From the NCBI GenBank assembly GCA_029260035.1, contig JAJDEA010000034.1:1-36915 (forward strand): a DNA stretch of 36,915 bases, read 5' to 3'. A model generated the notes under the pieces. It saw only the letters and a list, made by a program, of their open reading frames with translations, made no database searches and was not told the DNA's origin. How positions within the stretch are numbered: position 1 is the first letter of the stretch; the number at the start of each line of letters is the position of its first letter. Origin of the DNA: Phycisphaerae bacterium (GTDB lineage: Bacteria > Planctomycetota > Phycisphaerae > UBA1845). The position numbers and the translations under genes are program-made. This document shows positions 16,466-25,618 of this stretch, piece by piece.

Positions 16466-18928
16466 ATGGCAACAAGCAAATCGCAAACTCAATCAACAAA
16501 GGAAACGAAAGTCATGAATGTAGCAGAAGACTTGACATCACTTTACGCTACTCTGGATAACCTTAGCACCAACGTTTTCTTCGCTGACGCCGAGCGAAAT
16601 CTAACGTTTGCTAACAAAAGGGCCATCGCCACGCTGCAAACAGTGGGCGAACAGATTCAGAAGGCGTTTGGTGTTGATGTTGCAGAGGTTGGCGGCATGT
16701 CAATCCATAAATTCCACAGCGATCCAAACCGCATCGAAAAGATTCTCTCGAATGCGAGCAATTTCCCACGACAGGCGGACCTCTCCTTTGAGGGTGTGGT
16801 CCTGGAGACCAACATTAACGTCGTGATCGACCCGGATGGCAATGTCCTTGGGCATGTCGTCAACTGGGAAGAAGTGGGCGAAGCGCGCAAGCAAGCGGCA
16901 GACGCCCAGCGACTTCGCCAAATGGTCGACTCATCGCCGACGGCATGCATCTTGGCGGACTCAGACTTCAACATCACCTACATGAACCCAATCAGCGAGA
17001 AAACGCTCAAGTCCGTTGAGCAATACCTTCCATGCCCGGCAGATCAGGTCGTAGGCAAGAACGTTGACTTCTTCCACAAGAATCCGTCGCATCAGCGTGG
17101 CATTCTCAACAACCCCGCGAATCTGCCGCACGAAGCGGACATCGAACTTGGACCGGAGAAACTCAGCCTGCTCGTCAGCCCTATCACGAATGACGATGGT
17201 ACCTTCATTGGGCCTATGCTCACTTGGGAAGTTGTGACGCAAAAACGTCAGGCAGAGGCGGAACAACAAAGGCTCATGGAAATGGTCGAAGCGTCTCCAA
17301 CGCCGGTCATCATGGCGGACGCTGATTTTAATATCACCTACATGAACCCGATCAGTCTTGCAACACTCAAGAAGGTCGAACAGTATTTGCCTTGCCCTGC
17401 GACCGATATTGTGGGCAAGAACGTCGACATTTTCCACAAGAACCCGGCGCATCAACGCAGCATTCTCGGGAATCCCGCGAATCTGCCGCACTCCGCGGAC
17501 ATCGAAGTGGGGCCGGAAAAACTGTCTCTGATGGTGACCGGCATCAATGACAGCGAAGGCGACTTCATCGGCCCGATGCTCACATGGGAGTTGGTGACGG
17601 AGAAGCGAAAGGCAGAATTTGAGTCGGCCAAGATGGACGCCATGATCGAAAATGCGCCCATCAATATCATACTCGCGGACAAGGACCTCAACATCACTTA
17701 TGTAAATCCCGCGACAAAGAAATCACTGCAGCCGCTCGCGAGTGTCCTGGCTGTGCCGATCGATCGAATCGTGGGAAGCAATGTTGACGTGTTCCACCAG
17801 AATCCGGCGCATCAGCGGGGCATTCTGGCGAATCCATCGAGCTTCCCCCATCATGCGGTCATTGAGCTGGAAGATCAGAAACTCGACCTGCTCGTCAGCG
17901 GCATCTTCGACAAGGATGGCGATTACATTGGCCCCATGCTTACATGGGAAAATGTTACAGAGAAACTTGCGATGGAAGAGCAGCAGCGGGTGACGCAAAA
18001 AGAGGCAGAGGAAGCCGCTCGCGACCTGCAGGAGAAGGTTGATATGCTGCTGGTCAACGTTCAGGCTGCTGCAGGCGGTGATCTGACGACCGCCGTAACA
18101 GTCAAAGGAGATGACGCCATTGGCCAACTGGGCCAAGGACTCGAGCAGATGGTCGACGGCCTTAAGTCCGTCATGGGGCAGATCGTTGAAGCTGCTGAAC
18201 AGTTCACCGAAGGTGCCCGCGTTGTCGCTGAGGGTTCAACTTCGCTTTCCGATGGTGCCCAAACGCAGTCAGCCAATGTTGAAGAGATGTCCGCCTCGGT
18301 ACAATCACTTAACCAGATGATCGAGGGCGTTGCAGAAAATGCGGCCGGCGCGAACAAGACTGCCGCTGATACCAGCGCTCGTGCAGAAGAAGGCGGTGCT
18401 GCAGTATCCAAGAACATCGAAGCGATGAAGTTGATCGATAAATCCGCGGAGCAGATCGCCGAGATCATCGGCGTCATTAGTGAAATCGCGGCTCAAACAA
18501 ACCTGCTGGCACTCAACGCGGCTATCGAAGCCGCTAGGGCTGGCGAACACGGTCTGGGCTTTGCTGTCGTCGCCGACGAAGTTCGCAAGTTGGCAGAGCG
18601 GTCGAGTGAGGCAGCCAAGGAGATCAACGGTCTGATCAAAGAATCAACGCAGCGCGTCAAGGAAGGTGCGGAATTGAGTGAACAGACCGGCGCCGCGCTA
18701 CAAACGATCATTGCGGGCGTTGAGGACACGGCGAAGGGTATTGCTCAGATTGCCGAGGCGACCGGGGAGCAGGCGCAAACGGCTACTGAGGTGTCTGCCG
18801 GAATCCAGAATGTTGCGTCGATCACTGAGAATAATGCTTCTGCCGCAGAGGAAATGTCAGGCTCCGCGGAAGAGCTTTCCGGTCAGGCTTCGCAGCTTCG
18901 CGAGTTGGTAACACAGTTTAAGATTTAG
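16466..18928 (+). CDS. Soluble methyl-accepting chemotaxis protein with four PAS domains
   Basis: Chemoreceptor without membrane segments, so a cytoplasmic sensor signalling through the adjacent CheW. Four PAS-like modules occupy about residues 24-130, 150-265, 270-385 and 390-505. Modules 2-4 share a pattern VGKNVDxFHKNPxHQ and a terminal xxGPMLTWE. A linker with a HAMP-like segment ([24 protein letters not shown]) leads to the MCP signalling hairpin, whose tip [20 protein letters not shown] and following [13 protein letters not shown] are highly conserved. The protein ends TQFKI, with no CheR-docking pentapeptide. The ligand or cofactor of the PAS modules cannot be read from sequence. An alternative start is the ATG at 16514. 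Confidence 0.95.
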   Translation: MATSKSQTQSTKETKVMNVAEDLTSLYATLDNLSTNVFFADAERNLTFANKRAIATLQTVGEQIQKAFGVDVAEVGGMSIHKFHSDPNRIEKILSNASNFPRQADLSFEGVVLETNINVVIDPDGNVLGHVVNWEEVGEARKQAADAQRLRQMVDSSPTACILADSDFNITYMNPISEKTLKSVEQYLPCPADQVVGKNVDFFHKNPSHQRGILNNPANLPHEADIELGPEKLSLLVSPITNDDGTFIGPMLTWEVVTQKRQAEAEQQRLMEMVEASPTPVIMADADFNITYMNPISLATLKKVEQYLPCPATDIVGKNVDIFHKNPAHQRSILGNPANLPHSADIEVGPEKLSLMVTGINDSEGDFIGPMLTWELVTEKRKAEFESAKMDAMIENAPINIILADKDLNITYVNPATKKSLQPLASVLAVPIDRIVGSNVDVFHQNPAHQRGILANPSSFPHHAVIELEDQKLDLLVSGIFDKDGDYIGPMLTWENVTEKLAMEEQQRVTQKEAEEAARDLQEKVDMLLVNVQAAAGGDLTTAVTVKGDDAIGQLGQGLEQMVDGLKSVMGQIVEAAEQFTEGARVVAEGSTSLSDGAQTQSANVEEMSASVQSLNQMIEGVAENAAGANKTAADTSARAEEGGAAVSKNIEAMKLIDKSAEQIAEIIGVISEIAAQTNLLALNAAIEAARAGEHGLGFAVVADEVRKLAERSSEAAKEINGLIKESTQRVKEGAELSEQTGAALQTIIAGVEDTAKGIAQIAEATGEQAQTATEVSAGIQNVASITENNASAAEEMSGSAEELSGQASQLRELVTQFKI
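16922..18001 (+). repeat. Three in-frame tandem 360-bp repeats (PAS modules)
   Basis: Units 16922-17281, 17282-17641 and 17642-18001 align with an exact 360-bp period: ATGGTCGA/ATGATCGA openings at 16922, 17282 and 17642, and CCxATGCT near 17213, 17573 and 17933. They include identical nucleotide runs such as CCCGCGAATCTGCCGCA in units 1 and 2. Units 1 and 2 are the closest pair; unit 3 has diverged more. Confidence 0.85.
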
Positions 18929-19317
18929 GGAAGCAAACAGCGCCCTTTGCGGAAACTGCTTTCCGAAGTAGGGCGACAATTAGCACGAAGACCAATCTTG
19001 GGGCGAGGTGGGATACTAAATCCTGCTTCGCCCCTTTTCTTCTGATGTGCAAGAAACGCAAGCAAGTCTCCAAAGCCCTGGCGCGCCTCAATAGTGCGAA
19101 AGGGACATTGACAGTTACCCTCGCTCTTGTCGCTTTTTCGCGGGAAGTATAGTCGTGCTTACATTTCGTCCGAAATAATGCAGATAGAAGGTTCGCCGGC
19201 AGGGTAAGCGTGACGTCGATATCCTCGGCTCTTCTCGTGAAGATCCGTGAATCATCGTTGCACTAGATTGTGCTGGCTGTTAGATGACGAAGGTACTTCG
19301 CGCAGGGAGGCGCGCCA
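18929..19317. other. Intergenic region after the chemoreceptor gene
   Basis: 389 bases that include the strong terminator at 19000-19043. A perfect TTGACA occurs at 19108-19113 but has no acceptable -10. No small gene is convincing. Confidence 0.4.
19000..19043 (+). terminator. Rho-independent terminator of the cheW-receptor unit
   Basis: GGGGCGAGGTGGGAT at 19000-19014 pairs over 15 bp with ATCCTGCTTCGCCCC at 19020-19034 (three G-U pairs), closing a 5-nt loop ACTAA. TTTTCTTCT follows. It lies about 70 nt after the receptor stop. Confidence 0.9.
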
Positions 19318-19722
19318 ATGATATCACCACTTAAGATCATCAGCATTTTCGTTTGCGTTTTGCTTCTCATCGGCTTTACCAAGCGAAAGAAGCGGCGCAC
19401 TCACATACCATTCATGCTGATCGCCTTCGCTATCGACATGGGCATGGTTCTCTATATCGAGTTGGATCGCCACGCCATCGAGCAGGCCGTTGGGCCTATT
19501 TCCGGGATCATGAAATTCCACATTGCGGTTAGCATCCTCGTGGTGGTCCTTTACATCGTGCAAATCGTCACAGGCGTTCGCAAACTGAAAGGCCTCGCCA
19601 GCACATGGCACGGCCGATCCGGTGTGACGCTTCTCGTCCTTCGGCTTGCTAATCTCATCACGAGCTTCATGGTCACCTCATCGTCCGCCCACGACCTTGC
19701 TCAAGTTGCCCTGGCTGGTTGA
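19318..19722 (+). CDS. Small four-helix membrane protein, hypothetical
   Basis: 134 residues with about four membrane segments: IISIFVCVLLLIGF, FMLIAFAIDMGMVLYIE, HIAVSILVVVLYIVQIVTGV and GVTLLVLRLANLITSFMV. Histidines lie at helix ends (THIPFM, FHIAVS, WHGRSG), which recalls small haem-binding or DUF420-like membrane proteins, but I cannot assign it. The ATG has a strong ribosome site, GGGAGG at 7 nt. It stands alone between the chemoreceptor unit and tRNA-Gln, and the tRNA promoter overlaps its stop codon. Confidence 0.75.
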   Translation: MISPLKIISIFVCVLLLIGFTKRKKRRTHIPFMLIAFAIDMGMVLYIELDRHAIEQAVGPISGIMKFHIAVSILVVVLYIVQIVTGVRKLKGLASTWHGRSGVTLLVLRLANLITSFMVTSSSAHDLAQVALAG

Positions 19723-19747
19723 CAACTTGGGCGCATTTTGCTTCAAT
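19719..19747 (+). promoter_or_regulatory. Promoter of tRNA-Gln
   Basis: A perfect TTGACA at 19719-19724, a 17-nt spacer, and TTCAAT at 19742-19747. Transcription would begin a few bases before the mature tRNA 5' end at 19759. The -35 overlaps the TGA stop of the preceding membrane-protein gene. Confidence 0.6.
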
Positions 19748-19758
19748 CGCTTAGCGAT

Positions 19759-19831
19759 TGGGCTGTGGTGCAATTGGTAGCACGTCTGACTCTGGATCAG
19801 AAGGTTCCAGGTTCGAGTCCTGGCAGCCCAG
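19759..19831 (+). tRNA. tRNA-Gln (anticodon CTG)
   Basis: Complete cloverleaf: acceptor TGGGCTG with CAGCCCA, anticodon stem-loop TCTGA-CTCTGGA-TCAGA with anticodon CTG, and a T arm with GGTTCGAGTCC. The U1-A72 pair is typical of bacterial tRNA-Gln. The discriminator is G and CCA is not encoded. Confidence 0.96.
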
Positions 19832-19872
19832 ATGTTTTCTTGAGAGTGGAAATAGCGGACACTGAAGGACTG

Positions 19873-20574
19873 CTACTCTTTTAGCGATGATCCTCTGAAT
19901 TTTTTTTCAACGGTGAGGGCAATCAGCGTGATTCGCAGATTGTCTATGACCGGCGGCATGTCAGCCCGGCTGTTCTCCCAGTCAATATCGTAGTCGTCAA
20001 TCGTAAAATAGATTCGCGCACCAAGCGCAGGGGCCAATGTATTCATGTCCAGCTTGCCTGCCAGTGCCTCCGGAATCCTGCAATCGAGTGAGACCTTTTC
20101 CCAGCGATCCTGTGCCAGCTTGACAACCGCGCGTTCAGCATCGGTCTGAAGAGAATCGTTGGCACCTTTTTTGCTTTGCGTTACTCGCGGTGAAGTCTCT
20201 CGAACTTGCACTGAAAACTTGAGGGTGACGATATCGCCTCGAACGGATAATACGTCGATGTTCGCAACCGCCCAGAACTGTCCGTCTAATACTTTGGATG
20301 CTGATATTGATTGCCTGCATTCCTCCACCTCTTCAAGTTTGTTCTTCTTAAGATCGAGTAGATCCTGGCCGGTTGGCGCCAGTTCCGGCTTGGGGAAGTA
20401 CAATCGTTCGAGCTTCGATTTCGCGATGATCTTGTCAGCGGCTGCAATTGCCGGAGCGAGGCGCGTCGCGCGTTTTTGTGTGCGATTAGCGGAGTTGGTC
20501 GCCTGCGAGGTCTGTATCAGTCCGGCGGATACCTGGGTGGTCGTCAGACAAACCATAGCGAATAGGACACTCAT
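19873..20574 (-). CDS. Secreted hypothetical protein, 233 aa
   Basis: I do not recognise this family. A classic signal peptide opens the protein (MSVLFAMVCLTTTQVSA, cleavage after VSA), so it is probably periplasmic or secreted. The mature part has a helical Lys/Arg/Glu-rich stretch (about 30-90), then beta-rich segments (AVANIDVLSVRGDIVTLKFS, RIYFTIDDYDIDWENSRADM). The ATG has a strong ribosome site, AGGAGG 5 nt upstream. The gene ends about 40 nt beyond tRNA-Gln and is convergent with it. Confidence 0.72.
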   Translation of the reverse strand: MSVLFAMVCLTTTQVSAGLIQTSQATNSANRTQKRATRLAPAIAAADKIIAKSKLERLYFPKPELAPTGQDLLDLKKNKLEEVEECRQSISASKVLDGQFWAVANIDVLSVRGDIVTLKFSVQVRETSPRVTQSKKGANDSLQTDAERAVVKLAQDRWEKVSLDCRIPEALAGKLDMNTLAPALGARIYFTIDDYDIDWENSRADMPPVIDNLRITLIALTVEKKFRGSSLKE

Positions 20575-20813
20575 CGCTTCCTCCTGTTATAGTGTTCCAA
20601 GAAAATTCGGAACGGTCTCGGTCAAGAACTTGAAAGGAGTTTCGACTGTGCGATACTCCTTCAAAATCCCATATTATAGAGTTGAGTGGTTCTATGGAAT
20701 GGGGTGACTACATCTCAACCTGTGTGGTGGGGCGATTAGACCTTTTCTCAACAAGGGCCTTGATTGCGAGTTCTAAACGACGATTCTTTAAGTTTTCGGT
20801 AGCGTGAATTCCC

Positions 20814-21602
20814 TTACCACGAATCGTTTGTGGCTCGTATCGTGTCCGCGAACAGTTCCGCAACGATTGCATTGCCGGTTTCACTTAGATGGTTGCAATC
20901 TTCGTAATGATCGGGGTCAGCGGTGAGCATGGCCCCGTGTCGCGCAATGGGCACAATGGTTGCGCCAGCGTTCTGAGCTGCCGAATGCAATCGTTCATTG
21001 AAGAAATCGACGTATACGTTGCCGTTTTCGGTCTGTTCGGGCAGGGAAAACTTGAGCGGCAGCGCGTCACACATGCTGATTCCGGGCGCAAGTGGGAAAT
21101 AGGTTGCGACAAAAACGTCAAGACCCGCGTTGCGCGCATCAGCTATCGCAGCCTCGATGATCGCCTGTGTTTGATTCAGCGCCTCTGAAAAGGCCTCTTC
21201 GTAGGGAAAGTCTGGTTCATCCGGAGACGTCAACAGAAACGGGTCATTGGCTTGGATGAATTGCGTAAGATCGTTGCCGCCCTCCCAATACAGCAGGGTT
21301 GTCGCATTGGGGTATTTTTCTGTCGAAAATATGTCGCAAAGCCTATCAAGCCCGTCTCCGGTCTCCTCGCCACTCTTGCCTTCATTGGCAATCGCCGAAG
21401 CTGAGATGCCCAATAGACTCGGAAGAAGTTCGTGGTAATTCTTGTCCGCAGACCCATCCGTGGTTGAGTCACCGAACGCAATGTAGCGAACTTCCGGCCT
21501 GGAGATCGGAAGCGGCGCACCGCAGCCCATTTCAAACAGGCTGACAGCAATTGCCAAAATGGCTATGACGGCCTTGTTCGTGAAGTGCCTTATATACGGC
21601 AT
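20814..21602 (-). CDS. SGNH/GDSL-family esterase, probably exported
   Basis: Serine hydrolase of the SGNH/GDSL superfamily, acting on an unknown ester or acetylated glycan. Block I is AFGDSTTDG (nucleophile Ser46), block II NEGKSGEETGDG, block III GGND (Asn110), and block V DCNH gives the catalytic Asp235 and His238. The N-terminus is hydrophobic and ends in FEMGC, so Cys27 could be a lipoprotein anchor, although Glu at -3 is unusual for a lipobox. The ATG at 21602 is preferred over a TTG at 21608; neither has a clear ribosome site. It lies 117 nt downstream of the REC-HTH gene. Confidence 0.87.
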   Translation of the reverse strand: MPYIRHFTNKAVIAILAIAVSLFEMGCGAPLPISRPEVRYIAFGDSTTDGSADKNYHELLPSLLGISASAIANEGKSGEETGDGLDRLCDIFSTEKYPNATTLLYWEGGNDLTQFIQANDPFLLTSPDEPDFPYEEAFSEALNQTQAIIEAAIADARNAGLDVFVATYFPLAPGISMCDALPLKFSLPEQTENGNVYVDFFNERLHSAAQNAGATIVPIARHGAMLTADPDHYEDCNHLSETGNAIVAELFADTIRATNDSW

Positions 21603-21718
21603 CGTCAAACGAAGTTTTGTTAATCTAATAAGCGTTTGGCGAAAGTGGTAAGCAGTGACTGTGCGCGGTTTATTAATGGGATTCCCTTTGGCGCAAGTGT
21701 CGAAGACAGGGGCAGCCG

Positions 21719-22324
21719 TTACAGCCCGGTAAGCAGTTCGGCTACTTGCAGGCCAAGTGAATTACTGATTCGTGCCAAAGCCCAGATCGATGCCGCGTTC
21801 TTGCCAAGCTCCACTTGAGAAAGCTGAGATGTCGTCAGGTCTGTTCGATCGGAGAGTTGGCGGAGGGTTAGGTTTTGGCTAAGCCTATGAGTACGAATGC
21901 GCTGGCCGATGAGTCGATTCAATTCGCTTTCATCGGTGTAGATAATGCCCATTCGTTGGCAGGCGCGGTCAATGGAGGCTACGAGCTCTTCCTGCTTGAA
22001 TGGCTTGGCGATGTAGTCGCATGTTCCGCGCCGCATGGTCTCCGTCGCGCTGTCGAGATCGGGATAGGCGGTCATGACAATGCAACTCATACGGTCGTCA
22101 ATCCGCTTCAGATTCTCTACAACCTCGACGCCATCCATAGCTGGCATTCGAAGATCGATCAGCGCAATCTGAAACGACTCCTCCTCTGCAATCTTCATCG
22201 CTTCATCCGGGTTCGTAAAAGTGCGCGGCGAATAACCATGGTCTTCGAGAAGAAGTCCGACCGTTTTGCAGATGGATGGGTCGTCGTCAATGACCAGAAC
22301 TTTGATATGATGTCGAACTGCCAT
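21719..22324 (-). CDS. Response regulator receiver fused to an XRE-type HTH
   Basis: 201-residue regulator with an N-terminal REC domain (about 6-122) and a C-terminal Cro/CI-type helix-turn-helix (about 142-201). The REC residues are intact: acidic pocket D13-D15, phospho-acceptor D57 in ALIDLRMPAMDG, T85 and K107 in AKPF. The HTH reads LTLRQLSDRTDLTTSQLSQVE. It probably binds DNA in response to phosphorylation by an unlinked histidine kinase, since none is in the window. The frame extends upstream to 22432, but the ATG at 22324 has purine-rich GGAGAAGAGG just before it and matches the REC start. It is divergent from the ASCH gene, 110 nt away. Confidence 0.9.
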   Translation of the reverse strand: MAVRHHIKVLVIDDDPSICKTVGLLLEDHGYSPRTFTNPDEAMKIAEEESFQIALIDLRMPAMDGVEVVENLKRIDDRMSCIVMTAYPDLDSATETMRRGTCDYIAKPFKQEELVASIDRACQRMGIIYTDESELNRLIGQRIRTHRLSQNLTLRQLSDRTDLTTSQLSQVELGKNAASIWALARISNSLGLQVAELLTGL

Positions 22325-22434
22325 AACCTCTTCTCCTATGTCCGGCTTAGCGAAGTGCCGACCAACGGCTACAACGAGAAATCGAGAAATTAAATTCCAG
22401 GAAGATCGCAACAAACGAGCCAGGCAATGCAATT

Positions 22435-22848
22435 ATGACTAGAACGAAACTTGCCATCATCCACCACCTTGTTGTTTTCAAGGCATCGCATCTGAATCGC
22501 ATTCTCCAAGGTACGAAAGAGATCGAATTCCGATTGTCACGGACCAATCGCTCGCCATTTCGCCGCGTCGCCAGACAGGACGTGCTTTGGCTCAAACAGA
22601 CGAGCGGTCCGATTCTCGGGAAAGCAACGGTCGCACGGGTCAAGTTTATCCATCCACTCAACCCTGATCGATTCCGTGAACTCAAATCTCAAGCAAAGCC
22701 TACCGATTGGCCTTATATAGAGTCGCGAGAAGCTGCCAACTACGCGTCTATCATTTGGCTGCGCGACATCTGTAGACTTGCCCCGTTTTCCATTCGGAAG
22801 ACCAACAGCCATGCCTGGGTCGTACTCTCCGAAGCACCGGTCCACTGA
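22435..22848 (+). CDS. ASCH/PUA-like domain protein
   Basis: 137-residue protein resembling the ASCH superfamily, PUA-like folds thought to bind RNA or nucleotides. The clue is HLNRILQGTKEIEFRLSR (the family's ILxGxKxxExR), followed by a strand DVLWLKQTSGPILGKATVAR and a C-terminal AWVVLSE strand. There is no signal peptide. The ATG has only a weak ribosome site. It is divergent from the REC-HTH gene, which could regulate it, but that is only inference. The function is unknown. Confidence 0.62.
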   Translation: MTRTKLAIIHHLVVFKASHLNRILQGTKEIEFRLSRTNRSPFRRVARQDVLWLKQTSGPILGKATVARVKFIHPLNPDRFRELKSQAKPTDWPYIESREAANYASIIWLRDICRLAPFSIRKTNSHAWVVLSEAPVH

Positions 22849-23145
22849 CCGGCACCCGAATGGAAACCAATCTTCAAGTAACAATTCTCGCTCCCCATGA
22901 TGTGCGAGGGAGCTTTCCTTAGCGTATTCTAATCAATTCGCTCGCCAAATTCCAGTCTAGATCAAGTTCTTAGGCGGCACGTTCCAGTTTTCGCAGTATC
23001 ACGCGCGTAAAATGAATTTTAATGGTATTTATTGCATTTCAACTGCAATCTGGCAGTCTGCGTGGAAACTCGTTTGGAGCACGGCGTTGCTATGGGGAAT
23101 CGGACTGGATATGGCGCTGGTCCGCGATGTCTTCTTGACCGCGGT
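22849..23145. other. Intergenic region, nothing recognised
   Basis: 297 bases between the convergent ASCH gene and the DUF4340 gene. I see a 10-bp palindrome GACCGCGGTC near 23138 but no clear terminator and no small gene. Confidence 0.35.
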
Positions 23146-25608
23146 CTACTTTGATTCAAGATCATCGAGCGAAACGGCTAATCGCTGAATGGTATCTGCT
23201 GTTAGCAGGAAAAGGCTTTGGTTCGCGTCCACCGTGGCATACGAACCCAACGAAGCGTCCTTTTGAAAGGATCTATTGGACACGCGAAGCATTCGTTCTG
23301 AGCCGTCCTCGAAAACCAGCACGACACTTCTGAAAGGATCGGCCAGCCCCTTGGTTGTTAAGTCAGATGGGCTGGCTGTCATATACCTGTCGGTCTTCAA
23401 GTCTCCGATTTGAAGCAACAGATTGTCCACCTTCTTGGCGTCGAGGGGAAGATCAGGCTCCGCCTCGTATTTCCAACCCTCGCCTGAACGACTGAAGTCG
23501 TGAGTTACCGAGTCTGTTTTGATTGCGAATCGTTTGACGTTGGCTGCGTCGAACTTCCAAACCTCACCTGTACGGTATTCGGCGATCAACTGGCCGAACA
23601 GCGAAGGGCTGACGCCGTAAACTGTGGGCGAACCCGGCTTCATCGCGAAGGTATTGCCATCGTGTTCGGTGACCAGCAGTTCGAGAGTCTCCGATGGTGG
23701 CTGGAATTCAACGGGGACCAGTTGCTTGTTGTTCTGTGAGGCGTCACTCGAAGCTTTGCTATTCTCGTCGTCGGTGCCATCGCTGTTATCTGCAGATTCA
23801 TCATTCGAGGTCCTTTCCTCCAATCGGTATTCGACGGGAGGCTTGTAGGTGAATGAGATTCTAACTGCCGGATCATGCAAGCCGAATGCCGACGGTTCCC
23901 CTTTATCTGCGACGATTGAAGTAGCCCGCAACCCGCCCAATGCGTCGACGAGTGCATCGATTCGGTCCTTGCGAACGTCGGCTTGAACCGGGCTTGTCAT
24001 GGACCAATCGCCGTTGTGATTGGCGAAAGCAGTTTGCGTGCGGTCTTCCGTAAATCGGCTCAATACAGAAAGAGTCAAACTCTCGAATCGGCTGGCGGCG
24101 ACATCAAAGATGCCACGATCGCGGTATTCGCTAAACGATTTCGTAAGAGCTTCAACATCTGCCGTTCGAACTTTGGCAACTGAAACACCTTCGTTGCGAC
24201 GCACATACACAAGCCTTTTCGTGTTTGGATCCGTAAAGCTGCCTACGCTGATGCGTTCTACTTCGGCTTGACCTGGAACAGTCAAGCGAATGTCAACTTG
24301 AGGCTTGTCCAGGCCGAAGTCGCTCAGGTGAGCCTCGGCGTCGTCAACAAACACAACAGCCTTCATGCTGCCGATCGCGTTCAATAACGATCGAATCGCC
24401 GAATCTTCCGCGCGATCTCCGCTATTTAGGAATTTCCACGAGCCATCTTTTTTTTCGAAAGCTGTTTGGCCTTGCTCGCTGGAGATTTCGATCTTTGTTG
24501 CATTTTCGACACCCGGTGATGCAATGGACATGTCTCGCCATTTAGACATGACCGGGCGAAACTTGTCTGCAACGAGCTTCATAATGACACCAACGGCCGG
24601 TTCGTCAGCTGCCCGCATGTAGACTTTTGTTTCTTCGCCGATCGGCGACAGGTCAGACAAATGGATTTCGTAAACGGTGGTTTTGGTTTCCGCTTTTGGA
24701 GCTTCGAGTTCGCCTTCTTCGCCGGTTGCATCTTCCGTGTCGTCATCTGAGGGTGACGTCACTTCCTCTTCCACGGTCACGCGGGCCGAGACGCTCGATG
24801 TCTTGAGTCCATACGCAGCCAATCGCTCCGGTCGATCATCTTCCCATTTGGTAACACGCATCCGGCCCATTGCATCAACCGCTTTTTGGACAAGATCGGT
24901 TGCCTTCGCTACGGCGGGTTCTTTCATTATCCAGCCAGCGCCGTCCCGATCGAAAACGTAATTGATCTCTTTGTCGGCATTCGTCCGATCGACAAACTCG
25001 ATGCGCGTCGCGTTTGTAGGAGAAAACACCCAAAGCTGCTGCTCGCGATAGTCAAGCAGCCGAGCCTTGAATAAACCATTCAGCGACTTTGTTGTCTCCA
25101 GAATGTCACTCTCCCCCGGAATCCGAACGTAATGCGTCGTAGCTGACGCAGGCTTGCCGATTTCGACGATTTCACTTTCGCCGGCGGATGAGGTCAAGGT
25201 GACGACAGCTCTTGGCGGTTCAAGACCTGCTTCGGAAGCTGAGACCGCGTCAGGTTCGCCCGGATGATGCGTGATTTCCGATTGAAGTCCGGTAAGCGAA
25301 CGAATGATTCGGCCTACTTCCCACCCCATCGCCTTCATTTCTGTAGGTGAAGTCATGTACCAAATCTTAGTCCCAGTGTCCCCGTCCCGCTTCTCGAAAA
25401 CCCATCCGTCTTTACCCATCAACGTGCAAACGACTTTGACGATGTCGTCCTGCTCCGCGTCCACCAAATCTGTCGCAGCTTTGGAAGAAGTGGGGGCGGC
25501 TGTGGAGGTGGGTGTATCCGTGGGCGGATTGGCGGGCGGCGACCATAGAAAGATGACCCCCAAGCCTGCAAAGGCTACCGCTAAGTATAGTGTCGTTTTT
25601 GTATTCAT
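23146..25608 (-). CDS. DUF4340-type repeat protein of a Gld-like exporter
   Basis: 820 residues with one N-terminal membrane segment (LYLAVAFAGLGVIFLW), so anchored with a large periplasmic part. I count about five copies of a module: a Trp strand (GWVF, GWIM, GSWKF, GDWSM, GEGWKY), a helix with L..AIG/LG, then xxxGL.xP and a beta hairpin, the DUF4340 pattern. Acidic low-complexity linkers interrupt it (SDDDTEDATGEEGELE and SADNSDGTDDENSK). It is the last gene of the ABC exporter operon, starting 10 nt after the GldG-like stop, with AAGG 5 nt upstream of its ATG. The frame is open to 25692 but that extension overlaps the previous gene. The substrate is unknown. Confidence 0.87.
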   Translation of the reverse strand: MNTKTTLYLAVAFAGLGVIFLWSPPANPPTDTPTSTAAPTSSKAATDLVDAEQDDIVKVVCTLMGKDGWVFEKRDGDTGTKIWYMTSPTEMKAMGWEVGRIIRSLTGLQSEITHHPGEPDAVSASEAGLEPPRAVVTLTSSAGESEIVEIGKPASATTHYVRIPGESDILETTKSLNGLFKARLLDYREQQLWVFSPTNATRIEFVDRTNADKEINYVFDRDGAGWIMKEPAVAKATDLVQKAVDAMGRMRVTKWEDDRPERLAAYGLKTSSVSARVTVEEEVTSPSDDDTEDATGEEGELEAPKAETKTTVYEIHLSDLSPIGEETKVYMRAADEPAVGVIMKLVADKFRPVMSKWRDMSIASPGVENATKIEISSEQGQTAFEKKDGSWKFLNSGDRAEDSAIRSLLNAIGSMKAVVFVDDAEAHLSDFGLDKPQVDIRLTVPGQAEVERISVGSFTDPNTKRLVYVRRNEGVSVAKVRTADVEALTKSFSEYRDRGIFDVAASRFESLTLSVLSRFTEDRTQTAFANHNGDWSMTSPVQADVRKDRIDALVDALGGLRATSIVADKGEPSAFGLHDPAVRISFTYKPPVEYRLEERTSNDESADNSDGTDDENSKASSDASQNNKQLVPVEFQPPSETLELLVTEHDGNTFAMKPGSPTVYGVSPSLFGQLIAEYRTGEVWKFDAANVKRFAIKTDSVTHDFSRSGEGWKYEAEPDLPLDAKKVDNLLLQIGDLKTDRYMTASPSDLTTKGLADPFRSVVLVFEDGSERMLRVSNRSFQKDASLGSYATVDANQSLFLLTADTIQRLAVSLDDLESK

Positions 25609-25618
25609 CTTTACCTTG

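Noticed and set aside
19108..19113. Perfect TTGACA upstream of the small membrane-protein gene
   Set aside because: No acceptable -10 hexamer occurs 16-18 nt downstream.
20159..20707. 182-residue plus-strand frame
   Set aside because: It is opposite a protein with a clear signal peptide and a strong ribosome site. Its own composition looks like antisense noise.
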